From Saccoglossus kowalevskii (taxonomy: Eukaryota; Hemichordata; Enteropneusta; Harrimaniidae), in contig NW_003119425.1 in the NCBI RefSeq assembly GCF_000003605.2, positions 807,238 to 871,237 on the forward strand: 64,000 nt of DNA, given 5' to 3'. Positions 27,057 to 39,339 of this stretch are shown here, piece by piece (the first letter of the stretch is position 1; every line of letters starts with the position of its first letter). A program made the position numbers and the translations under genes. The notes below the pieces were generated by a model that made no database searches, was not told where the DNA came from, and saw only the letters and a program-made list of their open reading frames with translations.

Positions 27057-30000
27057 TTTTAACTAGGGTATAACGCAGACGTGAGATATATAGTAGAACA
27101 TATTTAGTAATCGTTGTCCTCAATAATAACAATCGATTCACGTAGTTCCTACCGATGTATGTTATAAGTGTAGTACAGAATTATGTGGGTTACTTATTTA
27201 GTATGTAACGCATTGCAATCGATTTAAAATATATAAAGCGTGTGTATTTGAGAAAAACATTATGCTACCACGACTTTATTAATAGATTAACAACAATTAG
27301 AGCAACATTTGTTACATTTATTTAAAATTGGGTCGCTGCAGGTAAAGTAAGCAAAGAAAGAGTAAGTTTTAATCGTCATAGATACCACTCGGTTAAGGCA
27401 TGGTACTATGTGTTATGTGATCATGCACTGTCCGACTACGACAACTCTTCTGGTTATATATAAAGTCTGACACAAGATAACATGTCAAAGCTGCAGGCAT
27501 TGCATCGCGGGAAGGACTTTATATTACAGATATCCACCGCCTCAAACCCCATATACAAGTATATATATGTTTCTGTAATTCCCATACCTTTGGAAATGGG
27601 TCCATGTCCCTATTTTCAAATGGAATATGATATAAATCCGAAAATGTGTTACGCCTTGCGTGATGCAGTTAGTCTGCGTAGCTTAGGATTAGTAAAATCG
27701 GATGATATGCAACCCTATACTCATTTGCGATTTAATTCAAACATAAAACAACTATAACTAAAAGTTAATTAAACTATTATATTAAAAGTTAATCCAATGT
27801 GTTTCGTTACAACGATGGTAAGACGTGTGTGTGTATGTGTATATTGGTGTGTGTGTGTTGTCTTTACAATACTCGGGCAATTGTTCCCTGTCACAGTGTA
27901 ATGCCTGCTTATCGCAATTGAGAGGGCCACCCACATAACTCACACTGAACAGAGTGTTATATCAATGCTAGAATGGGGTAGATTATTAAAAAAAGAATTC
28001 CAATCCCACTATGACATATTCCCATACAATTTGCATATTAAAATTAAGGCAGGTCAGTCATATAGCAATGTTCGCATAACGCTAAACTACCACGAATAAT
28101 CTTGGAATGATATAACACGAAAATTAATGGCAAACATCGAGTTCCAGTCCCCTCAATGTGCAACGTGTCTGTCGAATCCAACCTTCGATTTGTTATTTGC
28201 TAATATCGCAGGAAAATTTCTTACTGTAACTTGTTTAATGACACGTGGCAAAAGTCGAAGAACAATTTATGAACAAAGAGATTTGATTTGAAAACTCGAA
28301 AACAAGACATTTAGTGTATATAAATTCCCGCAATAGAGCATTCTGGTCGGTCGAGAAACACTAGGTGTGTTTTAATAACTATATATTGTAACATTATCCA
28401 ATTTCCATATTTGGATATTATATAACGTTATTATTGAATCATTCTGAAACTGTTTACCCCTTTGATGTTAAATTCGGTAACAAAAAAATGATTAAATATT
28501 TCCTGTGTTTCAGACTCAAAAAGTAAAAGATGATTCTCGAGTCATAAATCGGAAAAAGGACACATAAAGGTAAATGTCTAATTTTTAGCACATTTGCTAA
28601 ATTGGCAGTTAAGTCAGTAGTAAATTGCAACTTGCAAAGCGCCACAAAACAACTGAAACAACTCGTATATCATATGTAATCCCCGTCGGCAAAACGTGCA
28701 GCTATGCCACATTATGTAGCAATAACTTGTTCGAGCTTGCGTGTTCTTGTCACCTGATTGACCCGTTGTCGGAAGGGAGTTGGGGTAATTTACAAATAAC
28801 GAATCAACGAATAATAAAAAAAATAACGAATCAACAAATCAACGAATTACAGTTCAAATAACTGCTGCAATGATTATTGTTGCAAGTATTCACATCAAAA
28901 CATTGATGCATAGCTGCATTTTTAGTAGCCCTTAACTACCACCGGTCCTAATCCTAATTCTCCCCCAAATCCTAAATCATTACACTTGTACATCGTATAA
29001 TTAAATATGACGTACCTGTGGTTGGACTGTTTGTAAATCTATTTTACTCCAATACCTCACTATTTTTTTATTAATTAAATGATTATTATTACTCTTTGTA
29101 ATCCGCACATCGTCTGGAATCGTAAATTACCATATCACGGCAGATGGATGCCAATTGCTGCATGAAAGATCGTTGAAAATGTGTAATGTTCAAAAGCCCT
29201 TCCTGCTGTTTTTTTTTCTACCTCAATTATATATGCTCGGCTTTGCTTTTCAACTAAATGGTTTATCAATTGTTTAATAGGCTGAGTAAACAACGATTGA
29301 AGCACAGTTTCAGTCAGTTAATAACATAAGTCATTAATACCATGGAACAAACCTACTGATTGAAGTGTACATATCAAACAAAATTGTTTTACAACTAATT
29401 TACTAAATCCAAAATGAGTCATGCGTAGCGATTTTGTGTTGTCGACATTCCCATACTTATCTAGCAACAACTTCCAAAATCAATATAATCATTTAAATGT
29501 CACCTGCGCATATTCCAGTCAGCTGATTGAGTAAATATATTGACACACCTGTTTTTGAGAACAGAATAATTATCGATCTTCTATATCCCATTCAGTAAAT
29601 AGCTGTTATTTGAGGTGTGAATTCGTCAAAACCGATGCGAATACTAACAACTACAGAATCGTTGATTAAGTGGTTTGCTATTCTGCTATTATGAAAGGTA
29701 TATGTGGCTTATTATATGAGTGAACCGCGTGTGTCGGTCATTTATATGTATGAGTTCGAATGCCCTCATTGTACGCTCATTGTTCGGGTAAATTGCACAG
29801 TGGCAGTTTTCTGGGAATAGCCGACCAAACATATGGGGCAGGTCAATTTACTTTCGTTTCAGATCGTAATTGCGGTGTTGCATAAATGGTTGGTCGAGTA
29901 TTCAATAGAAAGACATCGAAATAACATACAACCATGGTATTCGTTTATAGCATAGTTCACCCTATGAAAAAGTTGCTAGGTCCACAAGACGCGGACTACT

Positions 30001-30284
30001 GTTAACAGAATTATAGAGAACTGTTCTTTCTGAGTAAATAATACACAGTGTCGAAATTATTTTGAACTAAATAGTCTGAAAGCAAATTGTGCATTCTACA
30101 AGCAAATTTCTAGGCTTAACACTGCAATCACACTTTTAAAATGTTGGTATGCCATCACAATGTAATTAAAAATAAACGTTGAAATGTATGTATGTATTTA
30201 TACATAGTTGTAATTGTTTTACATAGAGGTTATAAACGGCACGCGAGGGTATTTGGTAGCGGATATAAGACATCTCAGGGGAAA
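27057..30284. other. Anonymous non-coding DNA
   Basis: No recognised gene. A plus-strand frame at 27482-27757 (91 codons) is open but has no motif. A (GT)-rich stretch lies at about 27825-27860. Confidence 0.5.
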
Positions 30285-30611
30285 TTAGCATATTTGGCGG
30301 AAAATAATCACCAATTGCAAGCGCATCGGAAGGTCATTGTTACCACGCTCATCGACAGTAGGAACACTAACTTTTGACATTAAAATGTCACTACACTGAC
30401 GTTTTTGTTCACTAGAACTGTCGCGACAGTAACTCCTGATACTCGCTTCATTCCGATGGCCACTTAAATTCATGATTATACGAGTTAGTATTTCAGCGTC
30501 GTTCAATGATTTTATAGTGGTTTCTCTCACACAGTGGCTAGTGTACAGCATGCTCAACTCTGCGGCCGCTGATATTTTTTTCATTATTTCCCCCAAAGTA
30601 TTTTGACCCAA
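30285..30611 (-). pseudogene. Crypton/KIAA1958-type tyrosine recombinase, C-terminal part
   Basis: The minus-strand frame reads the C-terminal catalytic region of a tyrosine recombinase of the kind found in Crypton DNA transposons and in the animal KIAA1958/ZMYM-related (DUF3504) proteins. These enzymes cut and rejoin DNA through a tyrosine; Cryptons use this to move without terminal inverted repeats. Visible landmarks in order: NTLGEIMKKISAAAELSMLY, the HxxR box as HCVR, the SGH box as LSGHRNEAS, and the nucleophile region SIRSY. The first catalytic Arg and most of the protein are absent. A coding-like N-terminal stretch lies directly upstream in a different, overlapping frame (30538-30681), so the locus looks like an internally deleted copy. 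Family recognition is good; exact subgroup is not settled. Confidence 0.7.
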
Positions 30612-30681
30612 AGTCTATTTCATCCAGCTGGTCCCATTTGAAATTGAGATCAAAATTGATCTGAGGCTCGTCGCCTGACAT
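30538..30681 (-). pseudogene. Possible N-terminal start of the same Crypton-type element
   Basis: A 47-codon minus-strand frame starts at ATG 30681 and reads MSGDEPQINFDLNFKWDQLD followed by EIDFGSKYFGG. The acidic, non-repetitive composition looks coding. Its end overlaps the recombinase frame out of phase, so the natural reading is that the middle of the gene was lost and two ends now abut. A CCAAT word lies ~150 bp upstream at 30830-30834 and would suit a promoter. That this is the same gene as the recombinase is inference from position and strand only. Confidence 0.35.
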
Positions 30682-30946
30682 AATTACTATGTTCTGAAAA
30701 TGCCGCTAGTGACTTGCAGGCGACAATATGTATCATATTTCAATCCCGTTTATTCCAGTTTTTGTTTTATTAATTATTCATCAAACAGGGCCCGAGTCAT
30801 ATATTGCCAGATATAAACCCTGGCTTGAGCCAATCAGATGGCTAGATTCACACTGGTCATATTATAATTATACATAATTTATGCAAATACACATATTTGT
30901 ATCTGTACACAGTATGCAAGTACATGTGATATATACACAACACGAA

Positions 30947-31279
30947 CCAATACGTGTGTGATGACTTGAATTAACACGGACAGTACCTTCTCTTGTACGC
31001 GGTGTTATATTATATAGCTTACCTTCATTCCAATACGTGTGTGATGACTTGAATTAACACGGACAGTACCTTCTCTTGTACGCGGTGTTATATTATATAG
31101 CTTACCTTCATTCCAATACGTGTGTGATGACTTGAATTAACACGGACAGTACCTTCTCTTGTACGCGGTGTTATATTATATAGCTTACCTTCATTCCAAT
31201 ACGTGTGTGATGACTTGAATTAACACGGACAGTACCTTCTCTTGTATGCGGTGTTATATTATATAGCTTTACCTTCATT
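30947..31279. repeat. Four tandem 83 bp repeats
   Basis: Units begin at 30947, 31030, 31113 and 31196, each opening with CCAATACGTGTGTGATG and ending in TAGCTTACCTTCATT. The first three are identical or nearly so; the last has one C-to-T change and one extra T. Near-perfect identity implies recent expansion or continued homogenisation. There are no variable spacers, so it is a plain tandem repeat. Confidence 0.95.
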
Positions 31280-32065
31280 GTTATAGCAACTGGGGAATTT
31301 CAATTACTCGGAGTTATATTGCAAGTATCCCTGCGTGTTATTGTTGCATGTTCGGAGCCGTGTATTATTAACTCGGGGTCTCCAAGGTAGCCCTTTTATA
31401 TTGGTGACAACACTTAATATCCGTCTCTATAAATGGCGGTCCTCGATACTCATAAATTAGTAGAAAGAAAGAGAATCGCTACCCGTGAGGTAACTTTATG
31501 GTGCTGTCTGTGAGTCGACCATCTATATACTTGTATGTAATATTCTCACATATAGCCATCATTTAAATATATTTAATTTTAGTATGTTTTGTACTGTATT
31601 CAATAATTTATAGTTAGGCTGTATATCATCGACGTAAATTCACTTGATGTTAAAATCACAATAGCTACACTGTTTCCTATTAATATATTTTATATAATAG
31701 ATTTTGCTAATAGAGAAAGAAATAACTAGAACAGGCTTCTAATAAACAGTATCCAATTAACTAACTCGCACTATAATTGAATAACAAAGGTGTTAATATA
31801 ATTAAAGTTGAGAATAAAACTTTGAAACTTAAAGGGCCGTGGGTTGTCGCGCAGCCCGTGTTCGAATAATAAACAATGTATTGTACGTGACAACCACCGT
31901 TCTTTAACAATGCTATTACTTTTGGTTATGGCAACATCCTGGTAGATTCATTCTCAGTTTTTGTTATTCCCACTCTGTGAGAGAACGATTCTGAAAAAAC
32001 CTTGTTTCTCGTCAGAATATTTGAGACCTAACACAATAATAATGAGTTGAACAGTATTCTATGGA
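31280..32065. other. Anonymous non-coding DNA
   Basis: Nothing recognisable beyond AT-rich unique sequence. Confidence 0.5.
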
Positions 32066-32450
32066 CTAACAGTAATATTGGCGATCCACTCCGCTAGGAT
32101 TGCCCTTATTATCACTTTTGTCGTTTTGTGTGTGATTTCCAGTGTTTTTACGTATTATTTCTTCTGTGATTTTTTTGCCTTGGCCGATTTCGCTTAAACT
32201 TGGCAGGTAGGTCACACCATCACCCTTGTTATTAGGTAAAATCTGAAAAAACCTCATACAAATTTAGGATGAAACATTCAAAAATAGCTCATTCTGCGCA
32301 GTTTGAGTGTTACTATTTTAATTTTTGATATATTTTTTCATTACTGAGAAATGTGACCCCAATATTGGGGTAATTTGTCACCAGCAACGGCTTTTAACTT
32401 CTCTGTGATTTTCTCAGCTCGGCTGATTTTGTTCATACTGTAATAGCAGT
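32066..32450 (-). repeat. Diverged ~240 bp tandem repeat beside gap, with palindrome
   Basis: Two related stretches lie about 240 bp apart, each reading on the minus strand as an AAATC-GGC/AGC-C-A-G core followed by AAAATCACAGA (about 32150-32195 and 32395-32435). A perfect 16 bp palindrome, ACCCCAATATTGGGGT, lies at 32356-32371. The second unit runs into the gap, so the array probably continues there. A short minus-strand frame (32066-32257) crosses the first unit but has no recognised domain. Confidence 0.45.
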
Positions 32451-32933
32451 NNNNNNNNNNNNNNNNNNNNNNNNNNNNNNNNNNNNNNNNNNNNNNNNNN
32501 NNNNNNNNNNNNNNNNNNNNNNNNNNNNNNNNNNNNNNNNNNNNNNNNNNNNNNNNNNNNNNNNNNNNNNNNNNNNNNNNNNNNNNNNNNNNNNNNNNNN
32601 NNNNNNNNNNNNNNNNNNNNNNNNNNNNNNNNNNNNNNNNNNNNNNNNNNNNNNNNNNNNNNNNNNNNNNNNNNNNNNNNNNNNNNNNNNNNNNNNNNNN
32701 NNNNNNNNNNNNNNNNNNNNNNNNNNNNNNNNNNNNNNNNNNNNNNNNNNNNNNNNNNNNNNNNNNNNNNNNNNNNNNNNNNNNNNNNNNNNNNNNNNNN
32801 NNNNNNNNNNNNNNNNNNNNNNNNNNNNNNNNNNNNNNNNNNNNNNNNNNNNNNNNNNNNNNNNNNNNNNNNNNNNNNNNNNNNNNNNNNNNNNNNNNNN
32901 NNNNNNNNNNNNNNNNNNNNNNNNNNNNNNNNN
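32451..32933. other. Assembly gap (483 N)
   Basis: A run of 483 N immediately before the large 24 bp minisatellite. The gap probably reflects difficulty assembling tandem repeats, so the true repeat content here may be larger than shown. Confidence 0.99.
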
Positions 32934-32980
32934 CATGCAATAAATTTACTCACACACTAACATAAACTAAGTTGTGGAAC

Positions 32981-35900
32981 AGATGAATACATTAAGTCAT
33001 GGTTAAATGCATATATTAGATCATGGCCAAATGCATTCATCAGGTCATGAGTCAAATCAATACATTGAGTAATGGGTCAAATGATTACATCAGGACATGG
33101 TCAAATGAATACATTAGATCATGGTCATATGAATACATTAGGTCATGGCCAGATTAATAGATTAGGTCATGACCAGATTGAATACATTTCGTCATGGCTA
33201 GATGAATACATTAGGTCATGGCCAGATGAATCCATTAGGTCATGGGCAGATGAATATATTATGTCATGGCCAGATTAATATATTAGATCATGGTCAAATA
33301 AATACATTAGGTCATGGCTAGATGGAAACGTTAGGTCATGACCAGATGAATACATTAGGTAATGGGTCAAATGAATACATCAGGTCATGGCCGAATTAAT
33401 ACATTAGGTCATGGCCAAATTAATACATTAGGTCAAGGGCAAATGAATGCATTTGGTCATGGCTAGATGAATAAGTCAGGTCATGGCCAAATGAATACAG
33501 TAGATCATGGCCAGATGAATACATTAGGTCATGGCCAGATTAATACATTAGGTCATGGGCAGATGAATATATTAAGTCATGGCCAGATGAATACATTAGA
33601 TCATGGTCAAATAAATACATTAGGTCATGGCTAGATGAATACGTTAGGTCATGGCCAGATGAATACATTATGTAATGGGTCAAATGAATACATTAGGTTA
33701 TGGCCAAATTAATACATTAGATCATGGTCAAATGAATACATTAGGTCATGGCCAGATGAATACATTAGGTCATGGCTAGATGAATACATTAGGTAATGGG
33801 TCAAATGAATACTTCACGTCATGGCCAAATTGATATATTAGATCTTGGTCAAATGAATACATTAGGTCATGGGCAGATCAGTACATTAGGTCAATGGCAG
33901 ATGAATACATTAGGTCTAGCCAGATTAATACATTAGGTGATGGGCAGATGAATACATTTTGCCATGAATCAAATGAATACATTAGATCATAGCCAAATGA
34001 TAACATTAGGTCATGTGCAGATGAATACATTTGATCATGGACGGATGAATACATTAGGTCATGGATCAAATGAATACATTAGGCCATGGGCAAATGAATA
34101 CCCTATGCCATGAATCAAATGAATACATTAGATCATAACCAAATGGATACATTAGGTCATGGCTAGATGAATACGTTAGGTCATGGCCAGATGAATACAT
34201 TAGGTAATGGGTCAAATGAATACATTAGGTTATGGCCAAATTAATATATTAGGTCAAGGGCAGATGAATACATTTGGTCATGACTAGATGAATAAGTCAG
34301 GTCATGGCCAGATGAATACATTAGGTCATGGGCAGATGATAACATTTGGTCGTGACCAAATGAATACATTAGATAATGGGTCAAATGAATACATTAGGTC
34401 ATGGCAAGATGAATACCTTAGGTCATGGATAGATGAATACATTAGGTAATGGGTCAAATGAATACATCACGTCATGGCCAAATGGATACATTAGATCTTG
34501 GTCAAATGGATACATTATGTCATGCGAAGATCAATATATTTGGTCAATGGCAGATGAATACATTAGGTCTAACCAGATTAATACATTAGGTGATGGGCAG
34601 ATGAATACATTATGCCATGAATCAAGCAAATGAATACATTAGGTCATGGTCAGATGATAACAATTGGCCATGACCAGATGAATACATTAGATGATGGTCA
34701 AATAAATACATTAGATCATGGTCAAATGAATACATTAGGTCATGGCTAGATGAATACAATAGGTCATGAGCAGATGAATACATCACGTCATGGCCAAATG
34801 GATACATTAGATCATGGTCAAACGAATACATTAGATCATGACCAAATAAATACATTAGTTCATGGCCAGATCAGTAGATTAGGTCATGACCAGATTGAAT
34901 ACATTTGGTCATGGCTAGATGAATACATTAGGTCATGGCCAGATGAATACATTAGGTCATGGGCAGATGAATATATTAGTTCATGGCCAGATTAATACAT
35001 TAGGTCATGGGCAGATGAATATATTAGGTCATGGCCAGATGAATACATTAGATCATGGTCAAATAAATACATTAGGTCATGGCTAGATGAATATGTTAGG
35101 TCGTGGCCAGATGAATACATTAGGTAATGGGTCAAATGAATACATTAGATTATGGCCAAATTAATACATTAGATCATGGTCAAATGAATACATTAGGTCA
35201 TGGCTAGATGAATACATCAGGTAATGGGTCAAATGAATACTTCACGTCATGGCCAAATTGATACATTAGATCTTGGTCAAATGAATACATTAGGACATGG
35301 GCAGATCAGTACATTAGGTCAATGGCAGATGAATACATTGGGTCTAGCCAGATTAATACATTAGGTGATGGGGAGATGAATACGTTTTGCCATGAATCAA
35401 ATGAATACATTAGATCATAGCCAAATGATAACATTAGGTCATGGACAGATGAATACATTTGATCATGGCCGGATGAATACATTAGGTCAAGGATCAAATG
35501 AATACATAAGGCCATGGGCAAATGAATACCCTATGCCATGAATCAAATGGATATATTAGATCATAACCAAATGGATACATTAGGTCATGGCTAGATGAAT
35601 ACGTTAGGTCATGGCCAGATGAATACATTAGGTAATGGGTCAAATGAATACATTATGTTATGGCCAAATTAATACATTAGGTCAAGGGCAGATGAATACA
35701 TTTGGTCATGGCTAGATGAATATGTCAGGTCATGGCCAAATTAATACATTAGATCATGGCCAGATGAATACATTAGGTCATGGGCAAATGAATACATTAG
35801 GTCATGGCCAGATGAGTACATTAGGTCAATGGCAGATGAATACATTAGGTCTAGCCAGATACATTAGTTGATGCGCAGATGAATACATCTTGCCATGAAT

Positions 35901-37697
35901 CAAATGAATACATTAGATCATAGCCAAATGATAACATTAGGTCATGGGCAGCTGAATACATTAGACCATGGTCAAATGAATAAATTAGGTCATGGCTAGA
36001 TGAATACATTAGGTCATTGGCAGATGAATACATCACGTCATGGCCAAATGGATACATTAGATCATGGTCAAACGAATACATTAGATCATGACCAAATAAA
36101 TACATTAGTTCATGACCAGATCAGTAGATTAGGTCATGACCAGATTGAATACATTTGGTCATGGCTAGATGAATACATTAGGTCATGGCCAGATGAATAC
36201 ATTAGGTCATGGGCAGATGAATATATTAGTTCATGGCCAGATTAATACATTAGGTTATGGGCAGATGAATACATTAGATCATGGTCAAATAAATACGTTA
36301 GGTCATGGCTAGATGAATACGTTAGGTCATGGCCAGATGAATACATTAGGTAATGGGTCAAATGAATACATTATGTTATGGCCAAATTAATACATTGGGT
36401 CAAGGGCAGATGAATACATTTGGGCATGGCTAGATGAATAAGTCAGGTCATGGCCAAATTACTACATTAGGTCATGGGCAGATGAATATAATAGGTCATG
36501 GCCAGATTAATACGTTAGGTCATGGCCAGATGAATACATTAGGTTATGGGCAGATGAATACATTAGATCATGGTCAAATAAATACGTTAGGTCATGGCTA
36601 GATGAATACGTTAGGTCATGGCCAGATGAATACATTAGGTAATGGGTCAAATGAATACATTATGTTATGGCCAAATTAATACATTGGGTCAAGGGCAGAT
36701 GAATACATTTGGGCATGGCTAGATGAATAAGTCAGGTCATGGCCAAATTACTACATTAGGTCATGGGCAGATGAATATAATAGGTCATGGCCAGATTAAT
36801 ACGTTAGGTCATGGCCAGATGAATACATTAGGTAATGGGTCAAATGAATACATTAGGTTATGGCGAAATTAATACATTAGGTCAAGGGCAGATGAATACA
36901 TTCGGTCATGGCTAGATGAATAAGTCAGGTCATGGCCAAATTAATACATTATATCTTGGTCAAATGAATACATTAGGCCATGGGCAGATCAGTACATTAG
37001 GTCAATGGCAGATGAATACATTAGGTCTAGCCAGATTAATACATGAGGTGATGGGCAGATGAATACATTTTGCCATGAATCAAATTAATACATTAGATCA
37101 TAGCCAAATGATAACATTAGGTCATGGGCAGATGAATACATTTGATCATGGCCAGATGAATACATTAGATCATAACCAAATGAATACATTAGGTCATGGG
37201 CAGATGACTACATTTGATAATGGATCAAATGAATACATCAGGTCATGGACCAAATGAATACATAAGGTCTTGACCAGGAAAAAATACAGTATGTCATTAG
37301 CCATTGGTCATGGCCAGATGAATACATTAGATCATATCCAAATGAATACATTAGGTCATGGGCAGATGACTACATTTGATAATGGATCAAATGAATACAT
37401 CAGGTCATGGCCAAATGAATACATTAGGTCATGGCCAGATGAATACATTGAGTCATGCGTCAAATGAAAACATTCGATTATGAGTCAAATAAAACATTGA
37501 GTTGTGGGTCAAATAAATACATTAGGTCATGGCCAGATGAATACCTTAAGTCATGCGTCAAATGAAAACATTAGATTATGAGTCAAATAAAACATTGAAT
37601 TGTGGGTCAAATAAATACATTAGGTCATGGCCAGATGAAAACATTATGCTATGCGTCAAATGAATACATTAGGTTATGAGTCAAATGAGTACATCAG
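32981..37697. repeat. 24 bp minisatellite array with higher-order structure
   Basis: About 4.7 kb of tandem units, mostly 24 bp, roughly 190-200 copies. A typical unit starts ATGAATACATTAGG and closes with a variable CATGGCCAG, CATGGTCAA, CATGGCTAG, CATGGGCAG or TAATGGGTCAA. The unit length is a multiple of three and three of six frames lack stops in the consensus: plus MNTLGHGQ, plus EYIRSWPD and minus GHDLMYSS. Open frames therefore appear on both strands, yet 25 bp units and point changes break each within about 80 codons, so I read it as non-coding. Unit variants recur in the same order: 34750-34995 is near-identical to 36000-36245 (offset ~1250 bp), and 36251-36539 is repeated at 36540-36828 (offset 289 bp). 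The end (37460-37697) has its own sub-repeat with AGTCAAATAAAACATTGA. Confidence 0.95.
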
Positions 37698-39339
37698 AAG
37701 AATAAATGTTTTCATCTGCACAATGTAAACGAAATAATATGAGCAGTATACTGGTGTTTATAAATTTATGTGAATGATTTTTTAAACGTATGACAGAAGA
37801 CCATCATACACAACCAACTTAGTGGTAGTTTAATATCTCCCATATATGTTTATTAACACAATACCACAATTACCACACATATAAATGAAAACTCTAAAAA
37901 ACAAAATATTTTTTTTTGACTGAAAAATGATAATAATCTCCCCTAGAAAACCTAAAAAAAATTGTACAGGGGAAGTAAGTCTTGCAATAAAATACAGAAT
38001 TAGGCTAAACTAGTATCAGGGGAAATTCTTCTCTTCGGGGTTTTCCACACGTGTCAGGGGGGAATCTCGTCTCGTCTCTATATCTCGTCCCCTTGAGGTA
38101 CGGGATCGGGGAAGTCACATAAGCTTTACAGTCAAATAGACACACACTCGTCTTAGTCGATCAGTCGAGCACTCTATAAGACACAGCGCCCTGGGGAAAA
38201 GTCCCCAAGACTATCGCAAGGCTGACCCAAGACTAGCCCAAGACTGGACTGCCTCAAGGCTCGCCCCAAAACTCTCCAGGACTGGACTGCGTCTGTCGTG
38301 GAGTACTCGCCAAGACCAACTCAAACAACTTTAATCATTTTCAAAATCTTAAGCAATTACAATGCAGTAAAAAGACTCTAAGGCGTGGCTTTCACACATA
38401 CAGCCAATCACACTAAATACTGAATACGTCATATCTTTTGATTAATCGTTCACTACATTAATAACTACGAATACTACCTGTCAGAAATAGTAGTCCGAAT
38501 AGCGACGGTTATCTCGTAATTAGTTCCAAATCACTGAGTCGCGTTCCGTCCAGGACCTCGCCTGCCTAAACGATGACAGACATAACACAGCCATTCGCTA
38601 ATAATCAGCTAATTAAGTCGATCAACAGATACGCAAAAACAATTTCATCATACTAGTATAAAACTGTTAAGGAACAGCTGATCTATGTACGAGAGTTCTT
38701 TACCCAAATCTAGCTGAACAGTGACCAGTGAGTGGCCTGCTTTGCTTTGCACCTGCAACCTGAGTTGCGATGGATGCATACTCATAGGAAACACTATACC
38801 CTGCTTAGTCAACTCATCGTTTGCGTACTGTGACCATAGCACAAAGGTAGCAACGCAAGTGTTCATGACATTGATATGAATCTGTAAAAATTGGATCGTA
38901 CATCGCCCTTGACGCACAAACTCGGTTACTGTATAACTGGCAATAACTGAACAGTAGTTTGGAAATGATGAAATATTTTTTTTATGTTTTGACTTAATGC
39001 AAAGTGTGTGTGTCCGATATTTAGCTATTTAGATAGTTTAGGGACTGGACAGAAAGTACAGAGGCGGTAGATTTGGTGTTTTGGGGGTGGGTCACTCATT
39101 TTTGTGCAAGTGTTGAGAGGCGAGTTACAGTAATCTGTACAATCATGAAGAGAGGGGTCATGATGTTGTTACTTAATAGATAATTTTGTATGATGGCTTC
39201 ATCACATCACTGGAACATGCTGTCTCGGAGTTTTAATGAAAATAAACTAATCTTCATTTACTTTTTGCAGACAATATATATTCAGAAATGAAGTATTCCG
39301 TGGACATATGGCATACTGCTATGATTCTTACCAAGAAAA
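37698..39339. other. Non-coding DNA with a GC-richer, repeat-studded patch
   Basis: No gene is supported. 38020-38330 is less AT-rich and contains repeated words such as CCCAAGACT and GGACTGGACTGC, with a TATA-like CTATAAG at 38174-38180. The style recalls regulatory or terminal sequence of a mobile element, but I find no matching second copy or defined ends. The minus-strand frame at 38648-38917 (89 codons) has no recognised motif. Confidence 0.4.

Noticed and set aside
30947-31279. CRISPR array
   Set aside because: The 83 bp units are directly contiguous with no spacers, and the window is animal DNA.
32341-32953. Three open frames across the second N run
   Set aside because: Same artefact of undetermined bases.
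32981-37697. Repeat protein encoded by the 24 bp array
   Set aside because: Open frames occur on both strands, none exceeds about 81 codons, and 25 bp units and stops break each frame. A real repeat protein would favour one frame.
37800-38620. Solo long terminal repeat of an LTR element
   Set aside because: The TATA-like word and GC-richer body are suggestive, but I find no second copy, no bounded ends and no internal element sequence.
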